Origin: Bacillota bacterium
Lineage (GTDB): Bacteria; Bacillota; UBA4882; UBA8346
Assembly (NCBI GenBank): GCA_023401925.1
Contig: JAEXDA010000039.1
Coordinates: 1-64,000 of the forward strand
Direction: 5' to 3'
Length of the DNA: 64,000 bases
Every line of letters begins with the position of its first letter. Within the stretch, counting starts at the first letter, position 1. The translations under genes were made by a program, and so were the position numbers. Under the pieces are notes generated by a model. It was given only the letters and a program-made list of their open reading frames with translations. It did not search any database and had not been told where the DNA came from. Shown piece after piece: positions 31,859 to 41,223 of the stretch.

Positions 31859-33670
31859 TCACGCTTCTCCTTGAGGGTCATTTTCCCGCATTTTATCCCG
31901 GTAAAACTGTTGAAGTACATAAAACGCCAACTTTCGGGTCTTCTTATCGGAGGCAATCAACCCCTTGCGGTTATATCCCTGTTGGTACCGGTTATAACGC
32001 CTCTCGGCCCGGAAATCATAGAGGATCCACGGCGTCAAACCTTTCACATAATACAATTCCCGCAGGATCGCTACCTGTTTTTGATAAACCTCTTTCATAT
32101 ATTCCTCTGAAAACAAATCCGATTTACTGCTATGGAAGCCGGCCAATCCATCCGCGCCGGTTTCGGAAATAATAACCGGTTTATCCGGATTGGAGTTAGC
32201 CCCAAGTTGAACTAATTCAGAAAATTTTGGATTATACCAGCCATAATATTCGTTAATCCCGATAATATCCAAATAATCGGTTAAGCGATCTTCAATCTTA
32301 ATTTTGGTGTGGTTGACCAGGCAGGCGGCGGAGACAAGCCGTGAAGAATCCCATTTTTTTACGGTCTGGGCCAGTCTGCTCATAAAAGATAACCGTTCAT
32401 CGGAATCGGGATTTTCATTTCCTACCGACCAGATAATGACGCTAGCCCGGTTGCGATCACGCTTAATGAGCTCAATTAGCTGGTTTTCAGCATCCCGGAA
32501 CGTATCCTGATTCACAAAATCAATGGCCCAATAGACCGGGATCTCTTCCCATAACATCATCCCCATTTCATCGGCAATTTGGGAGGCAAGCTCGGTATGG
32601 GGATAATGGGCCAGCCTCATAAAATTACAGCCTAGCTCCTTGGCATCGGCAAACCGCCGCCGGATATCGGACTCATTCGAGCTTTTTCCAAGTACAGCAT
32701 CATCTTCATGGACACAAATGCCGCGGAGAAAGAGTTCCCGGCCGTTAAGAAGAATTTGGGTTCCCCGGACCTCGATCTGGCGGAATCCAACCCTATCCCT
32801 GACTCGATCTTCGCGGAAACTGGCTTTTACTTCATATAAGCGGGGATTTTCCGGAGACCATAGCTCCGGATCGGCTTCAATCTGAAATTGGCAGTTCCCA
32901 TCCTGCACCGTAATCCTCTTCGATATGTTCAATTCCGGTATCTCAAAAAGCAGTTGTTCACCGGAAAGAGGCTTATCAAGGGATACCGCCACCTGGATTC
33001 GGTTGTAGCTATTATCGGGCACCAACGACACCGAGAAATCCTGGATAAAATCGGGTGGCAAACGGAACAAATCAACTTCACGATAAATACCGCCATAGTT
33101 AAACCAGTCGGTATTCCGCATGGGTACCCTATCCAGAGTCCGGCTATTGTTGACACAAATCTGGATTATATTTTGGGTTTTTAGCTTGCCGGTCAGTTCA
33201 ACATAAAAAGGCGTGGAACCGCCGTAATGATTTCCCAAAAACTCTTCATTCAAAAAAACTTTGGTATCATAGTTGGCAGCTCCGATTCGCAAAAAAAGCC
33301 TTTCTCCTTCAGACTCCGGGTAATAAGTGAACTCCCGGGCAAACCAAGCGCTTCCTTCATAATAATAATACTCGGGTCGAAACATATTCCAGCAGGATGG
33401 CACCGGAATCTCCTCTCCGCCGTTATAATCATAGTCCCAGGGGATACGGCGACCATTTTCATCGCGAGGCTCAATGTGATTCCAATTGGCCCGCAGGCCG
33501 GTGTCATAAGGATCGACTGTAAAATTCCAGTTACCATTGAGACTTTCTTTATCCCGGTGATCAGAAAAGATCATCGTATGATGGTTTAAATTTTGAAGGT
33601 TATACTTTTGCCCATAATCTTCACAATGAATATTGCTATGAAGATTTTCCACTATCTTTTTTTCGGCCAT
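31859..33670 (-). CDS. GH2 beta-glucuronidase-type glycosidase, copy 1
   Basis: 603-residue family 2 glycoside hydrolase. It has an N-terminal jelly-roll (P-S-C-W-N, G-A-A-N-Y-D), an immunoglobulin-like domain and a C-terminal TIM barrel. The acid/base is Glu419 in V-G-N-E-N and the nucleophile Glu503 in I-S-E-T-G-A-D-G. An N-x-K motif at 567-569 corresponds to the uronate-binding N-x-K of bacterial beta-glucuronidases, so a glucuronide substrate is favoured over a galactoside. No signal peptide is seen, so it acts on imported substrate. ACGGAGG precedes the ATG. It is the last gene of an importer operon with a near-copy at 56256-61260. Confidence 0.9.
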   Translation of the reverse strand: MAEKKIVENLHSNIHCEDYGQKYNLQNLNHHTMIFSDHRDKESLNGNWNFTVDPYDTGLRANWNHIEPRDENGRRIPWDYDYNGGEEIPVPSCWNMFRPEYYYYEGSAWFAREFTYYPESEGERLFLRIGAANYDTKVFLNEEFLGNHYGGSTPFYVELTGKLKTQNIIQICVNNSRTLDRVPMRNTDWFNYGGIYREVDLFRLPPDFIQDFSVSLVPDNSYNRIQVAVSLDKPLSGEQLLFEIPELNISKRITVQDGNCQFQIEADPELWSPENPRLYEVKASFREDRVRDRVGFRQIEVRGTQILLNGRELFLRGICVHEDDAVLGKSSNESDIRRRFADAKELGCNFMRLAHYPHTELASQIADEMGMMLWEEIPVYWAIDFVNQDTFRDAENQLIELIKRDRNRASVIIWSVGNENPDSDERLSFMSRLAQTVKKWDSSRLVSAACLVNHTKIKIEDRLTDYLDIIGINEYYGWYNPKFSELVQLGANSNPDKPVIISETGADGLAGFHSSKSDLFSEEYMKEVYQKQVAILRELYYVKGLTPWILYDFRAERRYNRYQQGYNRKGLIASDKKTRKLAFYVLQQFYRDKMRENDPQGEA

Positions 33671-33702
33671 TTTTCTTACCTCCGTCCATCGTTAATATTT
33701 GC

Positions 33703-34608
33703 TTAACCTTTGAGGCTCCCTGAGGCAATGCCTTCCACAAAATACTTCTGAGTAAAGAGAAAGATGATAACGACCGGCATGATCGAGATCATACACGCCG
33801 CCATCTGTGGACCGTAGTACGTAAAATATTCGGTGACAAAATCAGCCATACCCAGGGGAATTGTCTTGAGTGAGGCCTCCGATAAATAAATCATCGGTAC
33901 AAAAAAATCATTCCAGAAATACCGGAAGGAAAAGATGACTTGTACGGCTAAAATAGGTTTAGACAACGGTAACATGATTTTGTAATAAATATAAAATTCG
34001 TTGGCCCCGTCGATTCGGGCCGCTTCCAATAGAGAGTCGGAAATGGTCATGAAATATTGTTTGACCAAAAAAGTCCCAAAGGCAGTGAAAGAACCTAATA
34101 AAATCAATGCTAGGTGGGTATTGTACAATCCCAAAGTTCGCACCATAATAAACTGGGGAATGATTACAATCTGCGCCGGTATCATGATGGAACTGACATA
34201 AATCAAAAATAAAACATCCCTCCCTTTCCACTTTAGCTTGGAGAATGCATAAGCGGCAGTAGTGGAAGTGAAAAGCTGGATGACCATGATAATCGAAGTA
34301 ATTTTTACGGAATTGAAAATATAAATTGGAAACGAATTCAAATTAAGCTTCCCAGCCGTATCAAAAAATAATCGCGTAAAATTAGCTAGCGTCATCTGTT
34401 TGGGAATGATATGGATTGGATAATCAAAGATCTCGACTTCATTTTTAAACGCTGCTGAAATCATAATTAGTAAAGGTAGAAGAATTAAGAGTGAAACCAA
34501 ACCTAATATCAACCCGATTGATATTTTGTTGAGCAAGTGAGTTCTGTCAATTTTAGGCGGTTGATAATGCAACTCATTTCTAGATGATTCAATCTCTTGC
34601 CGTTCCAT
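33703..34608 (-). CDS. Sugar ABC transporter permease, MalG type (importer 3)
   Basis: 301 residues with six membrane segments. The EAA loop reads E-A-A-R-I-D-G-A-N-E-F and the C-terminus G-S-L-K-G. A hydrophilic N-terminal extension of about 30 residues precedes helix 1. It is closely related to the permease at 58112-58984: the two share long stretches such as the I-M-I-P-x-Q-x-x-I-I-P-Q-F region. It lies 32 bases upstream of the GH2 gene. Confidence 0.92.
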   Translation of the reverse strand: MERQEIESSRNELHYQPPKIDRTHLLNKISIGLILGLVSLLILLPLLIMISAAFKNEVEIFDYPIHIIPKQMTLANFTRLFFDTAGKLNLNSFPIYIFNSVKITSIIMVIQLFTSTTAAYAFSKLKWKGRDVLFLIYVSSIMIPAQIVIIPQFIMVRTLGLYNTHLALILLGSFTAFGTFLVKQYFMTISDSLLEAARIDGANEFYIYYKIMLPLSKPILAVQVIFSFRYFWNDFFVPMIYLSEASLKTIPLGMADFVTEYFTYYGPQMAACMISIMPVVIIFLFTQKYFVEGIASGSLKG

Positions 34609-34640
34609 AATAACCTCCCGTTAAACATAAGTGGCGGTGT

Positions 34641-35534
34641 CTATTCGTAAGTTACCCATCGATGTTGGCCGCGATATTGGATAATGGTAATTGACAATAC
34701 AATCAATAAAAGAATCAACGATTCGGCGGAAGCATAGCCCATTTCATAATTGGTAAAGGCTCTTTGATAGATATCAAATACTAAAACCGTTGTTGAACCC
34801 GCCGGTCCCCCTCCCAATTGCCCGCCAGTCATCGCAAAGATTTGATCAAATACTTTAAACGAATTGATTATCGCCATAATCACACATAAGAATGTAGTCG
34901 GACTTAACAGCGGAACCGTGATCCGCATAAGTCTCTGAAACCGGTTGGCACCGTCTATCTCCCCGGCTTCGTATAATTCGGGATTAATGGATTGCAGTCC
35001 GCTTAAGAATAAAACCATATAATAACCGAAGGATTGCCACAAAGTCACCAGAATGATCGTCAGCAAAGAAGTCTTGGGGCTGGTTAACCAGGGCAATCCT
35101 GATAAACCCATTGAAAGCAGGAAATTATTTAACGGACCCTTGCTAGGATGAAAAATTAACATAAAAATCAATGAGACCGCTATGTTGGATAAGATCACCG
35201 GCAAAAAGATGATTGCCCGAAAAAAAGACCTCGCAATAATTTTCCCGTTGAGAATGATCGCGAAGATAAAACCCAGTAACAGCTGAAAAATAACCGTGGC
35301 CAAAGTAAATTGAACCGTATTCCACAAAGCTTTCTGGAAGGTACTATTGGTTACCGCCTTCACAAAGTTGTCAAGGCCGATGAAACTGGTGTTAAAGCCG
35401 CCGGAATAGTTGGTAAATGCTAGTCCCATAACAGCAACAATCGGAACAAAAACAAACACCAAAAACCCAATCAAACTTGGCAATAAAAAAAGAAGTACAG
35501 TAAACCATTTACGGGGTTGATAGGATGACTCCAT
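34641..35534 (-). CDS. Sugar ABC transporter permease, MalF type (importer 3)
   Basis: 297 residues from ATG 35534, seven bases after AAAGGAG. There are six membrane segments, with an EAA loop at E-A-G-E-I-D-G-A-N-R-F, where a Gly replaces the second Ala. A conserved G-G-x-x-G-G-G-P-A-G-S-T-T-V loop recurs in the copy at 59015-59911. It forms the channel with the permease at 33703. Confidence 0.92.
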   Translation of the reverse strand: MESSYQPRKWFTVLLFLLPSLIGFLVFVFVPIVAVMGLAFTNYSGGFNTSFIGLDNFVKAVTNSTFQKALWNTVQFTLATVIFQLLLGFIFAIILNGKIIARSFFRAIIFLPVILSNIAVSLIFMLIFHPSKGPLNNFLLSMGLSGLPWLTSPKTSLLTIILVTLWQSFGYYMVLFLSGLQSINPELYEAGEIDGANRFQRLMRITVPLLSPTTFLCVIMAIINSFKVFDQIFAMTGGQLGGGPAGSTTVLVFDIYQRAFTNYEMGYASAESLILLLIVLSITIIQYRGQHRWVTYE

Positions 35535-35608
35535 TTGCATTCTCCTTTATGAAAGCCAAAGGTTCCGGCTTTTCCCGAAACCTTCGGCTTGGGTCACGAA
35601 AATTTCAT

Positions 35609-36895
35609 TTAGTTGCTGGACTTAACAACCTCTTTTAACCCTCTGTCAAGTTCCACCATGAAATCCCCATCACTCATATCTGAAACCAAATACTTCTCAA
35701 TTAATGGATTTAATACCTGAGTCTCAATTTTTGTGCCGTATTTATTGATATAAGCACTGAATTTCGGCACCGGCTCACTGAGATATTTCACAGACTCCAT
35801 ATCCGGAACAACCTTACTCAATTCATTCTGGACTTCATCATTAACAATGGCCGGTAAAATACCGTTCTTGGCGACGACTTTCGCTCCTTCGACTCCGCCA
35901 GCCCAGGCAAGGAACTTAAAGGCAGCATCCTTCTTCTTGGAACGGGAATAAATATGGTTGAAAGTAGAAGCTCCGGCTGTTATGTAATTGGCGGAATCAC
36001 ACGGTATTCTCGTTATCGCCCAATCATTCCAAGTGAAATTCTTCAATAACTTTTGATCCCGGGCAGCCAGCATAAACTGAGGAAACCACTCGCCGATGAG
36101 GACCATACCTACATTACCTTGATAAAAAGCTTGTGAATAATGGGTTTTAGTCGCTTTCAATTCAGCCAATGGTATGATGGCTTTTGACTTTTCCAGATTC
36201 CGCCTCATGCGCACCGAAAATAAAACGGAATCGATATCTACGTCAATTTTGCCGCTGGCGGTGATAAAATCGACCTTTTGCTGATAAGCCGGCAGGAATG
36301 TGTTAACCGGCCAGGTATATAGGATCGCGCCATACTGTTTTCCGTCACCGGTGGATAACTTTTGGGAGACTTCGATAAACTTGTTCCAATTCCAGTTCCC
36401 TTTTTTAACCAGTTCGGTCGGGGTTGGAATACCGGCTTTTTCAAAAATCTTTTTATTGTAATAGGTAAAATAACCGGCTCCCCGGAACGGAATCGCCAAC
36501 ACTTTCCCATTGATGGATATGTCGTTCATATAGGGTTTATCCGCCCCGATATTAAATTTATACTTCACAATTAACTTATCCAGCGGTTCAATATATCCGT
36601 TGGAATTTTGCGGAAACATATCAGCCTGCCGCTTTTGCATATAGCAGTCCATATTGACTCCGCCTGCCAGCAATGTAAGCAGCTTTGTTTCATAATCAGC
36701 CGCCTGAAGATAAGTAGCCTTTACGTAGATCTCTTTTTGGCTGGCATTGTAAGCATCAACAATCTGGCGGTAGGTGGGGTCATCCCAGAGATAATAACTG
36801 ATTTCCGTAGGACCCTTCGCCTGGACGCCGCTAATGCCGATGAAACAAGAAAGTAACCAACAAACGGAGAGCAAAACTGGAATTAACTTTTTCAC
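35609..36895 (-). CDS. Extracellular sugar-binding protein (importer 3)
   Basis: 428 residues from a GTG start with AAGGAGG at good spacing. Family 1 solute-binding protein. The signal region ends near G-V-Q-A-K-G. A cysteine in L-L-S-C is present earlier, but the following hydrophobic stretch and the missing consensus suggest ordinary Sec cleavage, not lipidation. It is clearly paralogous to the protein at 59980-61260: shared blocks include Y-E-T-K-x-M/L-T-L-L-A-G-G, I-P-F-R-G-A-G-Y and S-T-F-N-H-x-Y-S-R-S-K-K. The ligand is probably a glucuronide oligosaccharide. Confidence 0.92.
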   Translation of the reverse strand: MKKLIPVLLSVCWLLSCFIGISGVQAKGPTEISYYLWDDPTYRQIVDAYNASQKEIYVKATYLQAADYETKLLTLLAGGVNMDCYMQKRQADMFPQNSNGYIEPLDKLIVKYKFNIGADKPYMNDISINGKVLAIPFRGAGYFTYYNKKIFEKAGIPTPTELVKKGNWNWNKFIEVSQKLSTGDGKQYGAILYTWPVNTFLPAYQQKVDFITASGKIDVDIDSVLFSVRMRRNLEKSKAIIPLAELKATKTHYSQAFYQGNVGMVLIGEWFPQFMLAARDQKLLKNFTWNDWAITRIPCDSANYITAGASTFNHIYSRSKKKDAAFKFLAWAGGVEGAKVVAKNGILPAIVNDEVQNELSKVVPDMESVKYLSEPVPKFSAYINKYGTKIETQVLNPLIEKYLVSDMSDGDFMVELDRGLKEVVKSSN

Positions 36896-37429
36896 TTGCC
36901 ATCCTCCTTATGATTATTTTGGGGGTTCGATTATCTTTTGAAATTTGCTTTCCCCCATTTTGTTAAAGAAATTGTAACATAGAACCGGTGCAAAATACTT
37001 GATACCTGAGTACTGTTTTCAGAATCATTTTCATCAGTACCAACTGCCAAAATATAAACTCCTTTATATGAATCCCGGAAGCTCCATCCCAAACGTTGCA
37101 AACGGATGAATCAAACGTTGCAAATCAATTTACAATCTTGTTACTTTCTATCTCGAATACCTTTTCAATAACCTTAAAATGCCGCTTAAGATAAGGGTAT
37201 CGATAAATGAGTACTAGTACTCCAGTACTGGTTCAATGAAAAAAACTTTCGAAACCGACTTTGGATGCTTCTGCCTATCATGCTTTTCGGCAGCAATGGA
37301 AGGATTGATGGAGAAATAAAGGTAACTAGAAAATTGACGGGAGCGAAATCATCAAAGAACACTTACCTTTTGATGCTTGCTGTATAGTTCCTTGATGCCT
37401 TTTCCAATAAACTTGGGGTGAGGGAGAGC
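36896..37429. promoter_or_regulatory. Upstream regulatory region of the first GH2 operon
   Basis: 534 bases without a credible gene. AAACGTTGCAAA occurs twice (37091-37102 and 37113-37124), 22 bases apart, about two helical turns. AGTACT or its half is concentrated near 37015, 37035 and 37210-37230, where three copies form nested palindromes (GTACTAGTAC, CCAGTACTGG). These look like binding sites of an unidentified regulator. I could not fix the promoter itself. Confidence 0.5.
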
Positions 37430-38095
37430 TTACCAGATTCCGATTTCATTGGCTTTGCGGCAGGCTTGAAACCGGTCGTGGACTCCCAGCTTGGAATAAA
37501 TTACATTCACATGATTTTTTACTGTTTGTTCGGCTATAAATAATTGGGTGGCGATTTCCTTATTATCAAGTCCCCGGGCCAGCAACCGCAAAACTTCTTT
37601 TTCCCGGTTGCTAAGAACATGAATCAATGAACCGGATTCCGATCCGGGATTGCGGTCTTTTCCAGGCTGAATGATTAGCTTATCGACGATTTTGGCGGCG
37701 ATTTTTGGGGAAATCAATACTCCACCCTCATAAACCGCGCGGATGGCTGTAATTAGCTCCGCCGGAGGCATATCTTTCAGTAAATAGCCTATCGCTCCAG
37801 CTTTTAACGCTTCTACGACATAATCGTCATCATCAAAAGTGGTCAACATCAGCACTCTGATGGCCGGAAATTTTTCCTTTATCCGGCGGGTCGCCTCCAC
37901 TCCGTTCATTCCCGTCATACATACGTCCATTAACACTACATCGGGTTGTTCCAAGTCAACCATAGCCAAAGCCGTCGGACCGTCGCCAGCGACTCCAACA
38001 ACCATCATATCTTTAGCCCGGATCCTTAGTACAGTCCGCAGGCTTTCCACAAACAAAGTCTGATCATCGACCAGTAACAATTTGATCTTATCCAT
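37430..38095 (-). CDS. NarL/LuxR-family response regulator
   Basis: 221 residues. The receiver domain carries the acidic pocket D10-D11, the phosphoacceptor Asp57 in V-V-L-M-D-V, and a conserved Lys in L-L-K-D. The C-terminal LuxR helix-turn-helix shows L-S-N-R-E-K-E-V-L-R-L-L-A-R-G-L-D-N-K-E-I-A and V-K-N-H-V-N-V-I-Y-S-K-L. It pairs with the kinase ten bases upstream. The target genes cannot be told from the sequence; it lies between the first GH2 operon and the efflux genes. Confidence 0.93.
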   Translation of the reverse strand: MDKIKLLLVDDQTLFVESLRTVLRIRAKDMMVVGVAGDGPTALAMVDLEQPDVVLMDVCMTGMNGVEATRRIKEKFPAIRVLMLTTFDDDDYVVEALKAGAIGYLLKDMPPAELITAIRAVYEGGVLISPKIAAKIVDKLIIQPGKDRNPGSESGSLIHVLSNREKEVLRLLARGLDNKEIATQLFIAEQTVKNHVNVIYSKLGVHDRFQACRKANEIGIW

Positions 38096-38104
38096 GGTTC
38101 TCCT

Positions 38105-39394
38105 TTACATATCAAAAGGCATCCAAGCCGACAGCATAAATCCATCGCCGGGTTTGCTTGATACCGAAAGGTTGCCTCCCAGACGTTCGATCCGTTCCCT
38201 CATCCCGATTAGGCCGTAACCTTCCTCAATAAACGTCGTCCCGTTCCCGTTGTCTTTAATCTGGATACCAATCCCCTCGCCCTGGCGATAAAATGAAATA
38301 AAGATTTGGGTCGCTTTCCCATGCCGGATGGCATTGGTGATTCCTTCTTGCACCAACCTGTAGGCAACCCAGTCCGCTTCCTCTCCGAAATGCAAAGGGG
38401 CATCCCCCAGATTTAATTCAACTTCCAAATGGGTAGCCTTGGTAAAAGAATCAATCAGTTTATGAATTGCTGAAAGTCCTTTGATTGGCTGTTGTTCCGT
38501 ACGTAATAAATTTAAGGTATGCCGTATCTCCGCCAAACCCTCTTTGGCTTGATCCCGGGTGCGCTCCAAATGTTCGGGCAGTTCCCCCGGACTTTCCTGG
38601 GAGAGATCCAGCGCCGCCTCCAGCATCATCAGCAAGTTGGTCAATGTATAGCCCAAAGAATCATGAATCTCCCGCCCCAGTCGCTTCCTTTCATTGGCCG
38701 CAGACTGTTGTTCAGCCAAAGCGGCGTAATCTTGCAATTGAATATTGGTTTCCGCCAGTCTGAATGTGGCTTCATGAAACCGGCGGTTCAATTCCTTCAA
38801 CGGCAAACTGTTTTGCAATCGCAATAATTGGGTTAATGTAATGATAAAGGTGGAATATAATAATAAAGAAAATATGTCATGGATTGAGGCGGCGGGAAGC
38901 ATTACTTCCCAAGCTCTAAGCCGATGTTGAAAAACAATGGTCAAAAGGATGATGGTAGTTGAATAAACTAGACCCTCCACGAATCGGGTATAAACAATCG
39001 CTTCAATCAGTAGCGCCGTCAGCAAAGTCAATTCAACACCCAGATAACCTCCCATCGGCAATCCCACCAGCAAAAAAATGACCCCTTTCAGGCACAATAT
39101 CGTCCAAATCAACACCGGCTGGCGGCAAAAAAAGGGGAGTACTGATAGAATTACGGAAAAAGCCAATAAAAAGTCAAACTGCAACCCCCAATAAAGAGGC
39201 AACAAGGATGTTCCTTGCTGTAACCAGAATTGAACTAAAGCCCCTCCATGAGCTAAAATTGCCAGAAAAGGTACCATTACCTTTAATGAACGCTCTGAAA
39301 TAAAGGACACCCCCTCCATTAAATAATTTCGAGCTATGCTAATAATTCCCTGCTTGGTTTGATATCTTAATCTCTTCCTAAACCTGGAAGCCAT
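38105..39394 (-). CDS. Membrane sensor histidine kinase, DegS/LiaS type
   Basis: 429 residues. The N-terminal half has five or six membrane helices (about 40-195), followed by a coiled-coil stretch. A HisKA_3 dimerisation domain has His244 in R-E-I-H-D-S-L-G-Y, and a HATPase domain shows N-A-I-R-H-G-K, D-N-G-N-G and G-Y-G-L-I-G-M-R-E-R. This is the usual partner architecture for NarL regulators. There is no large extracytoplasmic sensor, so it probably senses a membrane signal. The start is uncertain because the first 20 codons lack a ribosome site. Confidence 0.9.
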   Translation of the reverse strand: MASRFRKRLRYQTKQGIISIARNYLMEGVSFISERSLKVMVPFLAILAHGGALVQFWLQQGTSLLPLYWGLQFDFLLAFSVILSVLPFFCRQPVLIWTILCLKGVIFLLVGLPMGGYLGVELTLLTALLIEAIVYTRFVEGLVYSTTIILLTIVFQHRLRAWEVMLPAASIHDIFSLLLYSTFIITLTQLLRLQNSLPLKELNRRFHEATFRLAETNIQLQDYAALAEQQSAANERKRLGREIHDSLGYTLTNLLMMLEAALDLSQESPGELPEHLERTRDQAKEGLAEIRHTLNLLRTEQQPIKGLSAIHKLIDSFTKATHLEVELNLGDAPLHFGEEADWVAYRLVQEGITNAIRHGKATQIFISFYRQGEGIGIQIKDNGNGTTFIEEGYGLIGMRERIERLGGNLSVSSKPGDGFMLSAWMPFDM

Positions 39395-39706
39395 GAACTT
39401 ATGGATAACCGCCGGGAGGCAGATCGCCTTCCATACCTCTTGGGATGGTCCATTGCGGCTATTGGTATTCGAAGGATTTCGGGGCTGTTTGCAAAAGCTA
39501 ATAAAAAGGGGATGTTTCCAAACTTTTTTAGTAGTGTAAGGACACTCCCTTTTTGATATAAAATGTCAATACCCCTAGAAAAAGAGGCGAATATTAACAA
39601 TCTAAAAAAACTTAATTTAAGGGCATATTCAACTTGGGGTTTGCCTTTTACCCCGTCCTTCTTACTTACCTAGGGCCAAATCCAGTTTGGGTGATAGGCT
39701 TCATTC
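39395..39706. other. Intergenic region without recognised features
   Basis: About 310 bases between the kinase and the RND-type adaptor. A TTGACA occurs on the minus strand near 39570, but I found no matching -10 at proper spacing. The open frame at 39367-39600 has no ribosome site. Nothing else is supported. Confidence 0.4.
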
Positions 39707-40759
39707 TCATCGGATAGCAGTTACCCGGGTATGATCCCGCAGCTTATTTTGTCCGCTAACGACAACTGTTTCCCCTTCCTCTAACCCCCGGATTACACCG
39801 ATATTCCCTCCGTCCTCGACTCCGGTCAAAATATTCCGTAGAGTAGCCACACCGCTTTTAACCACAAAAACCTGTGCATTGCGGCCGGCGCCAATGACCG
39901 CATCCCTTGGAATCATCAAGGTATTCTCTTTTTTCAAGTTAAAAGTGACGGTGCCAAACATTCCCGATTTGAGTGGATATTGCTGATTATTGTGGATCAC
40001 AACTTCTACCGGATAAGTATGGGACGGATTAGCCTTATCACTGATGCTCTTCACTATTCCATCCATCGTCACTCCCGGATATACATCCGTTGTGACTGTA
40101 ACCGCATCACCCTTCTGCATTTTAAAAACGTCCTTTTCCGCGATGTTCAGCCTTACTTTAAATATCGAGTCGTCGATAATATTCGCCACTACGGTGCCCG
40201 GATTGACCATAATCCCGATATTGACCGGCCTTGCGGTAACTACACCCGCGATCGGCGAAGTTACGGTAGAGTTGTGATATTGATGCCCTGCCCCGATATA
40301 CTGGGCCTGAGCCGACTTATACGCCAGACGGGCCGAGTCCAGTTCGGACTCTGAAATAAGCCCTTTCTCGTAAAGAGTTTGATAAGACTGGTAATCTTTT
40401 TGGGCTTTTTCAAAATTGGTTTGGGCGGCTACATAATTAGCTTCCGGTACCACATCCTCTATTTTAAGGAGCGGAGACCCCTGCTGGACGCGGGAGCCTT
40501 CATCAATCATTACTGCAGTTACTTTTCCGCCACTCTCCGAGACGACCGGTACATCATTATTGGCCACTATCGTTCCCACCTGGGATACTTCCCCGGCCAG
40601 CTCCTTCTTGGTTACCGGTAATACCGAAACAGGATAACCCTTCAGTTCATTGGCTCTCGCCTTTTCTTCCACTGCTCCTTTGGTAATAAACAATGTAACG
40701 ATGAGCAATCCCACCACCAAAACAGCTCCAATTAAAACCAATGCTTTTTTCATCTTCAT
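39707..40759 (-). CDS. RND-type periplasmic adaptor (membrane fusion protein), orphan
   Basis: 350 residues. There is one N-terminal membrane anchor (about 5-27), then a lipoyl domain split by an alpha-helical hairpin (about 95-160, with N-F-E-K-A-Q-K-D-Y-Q-S-Y and S-E-S-E-L-D-S-A-R). A beta-barrel and a membrane-proximal domain (G-L-E-E-G-E-T-V-V-V-S-G) follow, the AcrA/MexA layout. No RND pump, MacB-like ABC pump or TolC gene is adjacent. It may serve an unlinked pump. The gene is 26 bases after marR and is probably in the same transcript. Confidence 0.88.
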   Translation of the reverse strand: MKMKKALVLIGAVLVVGLLIVTLFITKGAVEEKARANELKGYPVSVLPVTKKELAGEVSQVGTIVANNDVPVVSESGGKVTAVMIDEGSRVQQGSPLLKIEDVVPEANYVAAQTNFEKAQKDYQSYQTLYEKGLISESELDSARLAYKSAQAQYIGAGHQYHNSTVTSPIAGVVTARPVNIGIMVNPGTVVANIIDDSIFKVRLNIAEKDVFKMQKGDAVTVTTDVYPGVTMDGIVKSISDKANPSHTYPVEVVIHNNQQYPLKSGMFGTVTFNLKKENTLMIPRDAVIGAGRNAQVFVVKSGVATLRNILTGVEDGGNIGVIRGLEEGETVVVSGQNKLRDHTRVTAIR

Positions 40760-40785
40760 TCACCTTTCCTGCCGCTTTCCGAAAT

Positions 40786-41223
40786 TCACTTCATTAAATT
40801 CACTACTTTATCTAAGGCATAAATAATTGCATCAGCATCATCTATCGATAATTCATCAAAATTAAACAAGTTATGAAAAAACGCATTTTTATCGAGAAAA
40901 CTTCGATGGCTTTCGATAAATTGCGGTGACAATGATAATCTTATCGTACGCCGGTTATCCTTTGGCACTTCCCGGATAATGATTCCCTGATTGGTCATAC
41001 GTTCGATAATGGAGGAAACGGTACTTTTGGTTAATCCCATTTTCTCACTGAGTTCATTGAGCATGATGTTGGGTGTTTCGTACAATGTGAACATCACCGT
41101 AAGCTGTTGCATCGTATATCCACAGGCCTTAAAATTTTGAGCGGCGTTTTCACGCAACCTTCGCTGAAGCGATTTAAAAAGATTGATAATCGTTTCAATC
41201 TGCTCATTCGAACACTGCGGCAT
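40786..41223 (-). CDS. MarR-family regulator
   Basis: 145 residues with the MarR winged helix: L-N-E-L-S-E-K-M-G-L-T-K-S-T-V-S-S-I-I-E-R-M, then the wing with I-I-R-E-V-P-K-D-N-R-R-T-I-R-L-S. Its start overlaps the end of the MFS gene by 20 bases, so it is translated from the efflux transcript. It likely binds the paired palindromes at 43561-43587 and represses the whole unit, released by drugs or phenolic compounds as in other MarR systems. Confidence 0.92.
   Translation of the reverse strand: MPQCSNEQIETIINLFKSLQRRLRENAAQNFKACGYTMQQLTVMFTLYETPNIMLNELSEKMGLTKSTVSSIIERMTNQGIIIREVPKDNRRTIRLSLSPQFIESHRSFLDKNAFFHNLFNFDELSIDDADAIIYALDKVVNLMK

Noticed and set aside
39367..39600. 77-codon frame upstream of the histidine kinase
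   Set aside because: No ribosome site and it overlaps the kinase start in another frame.
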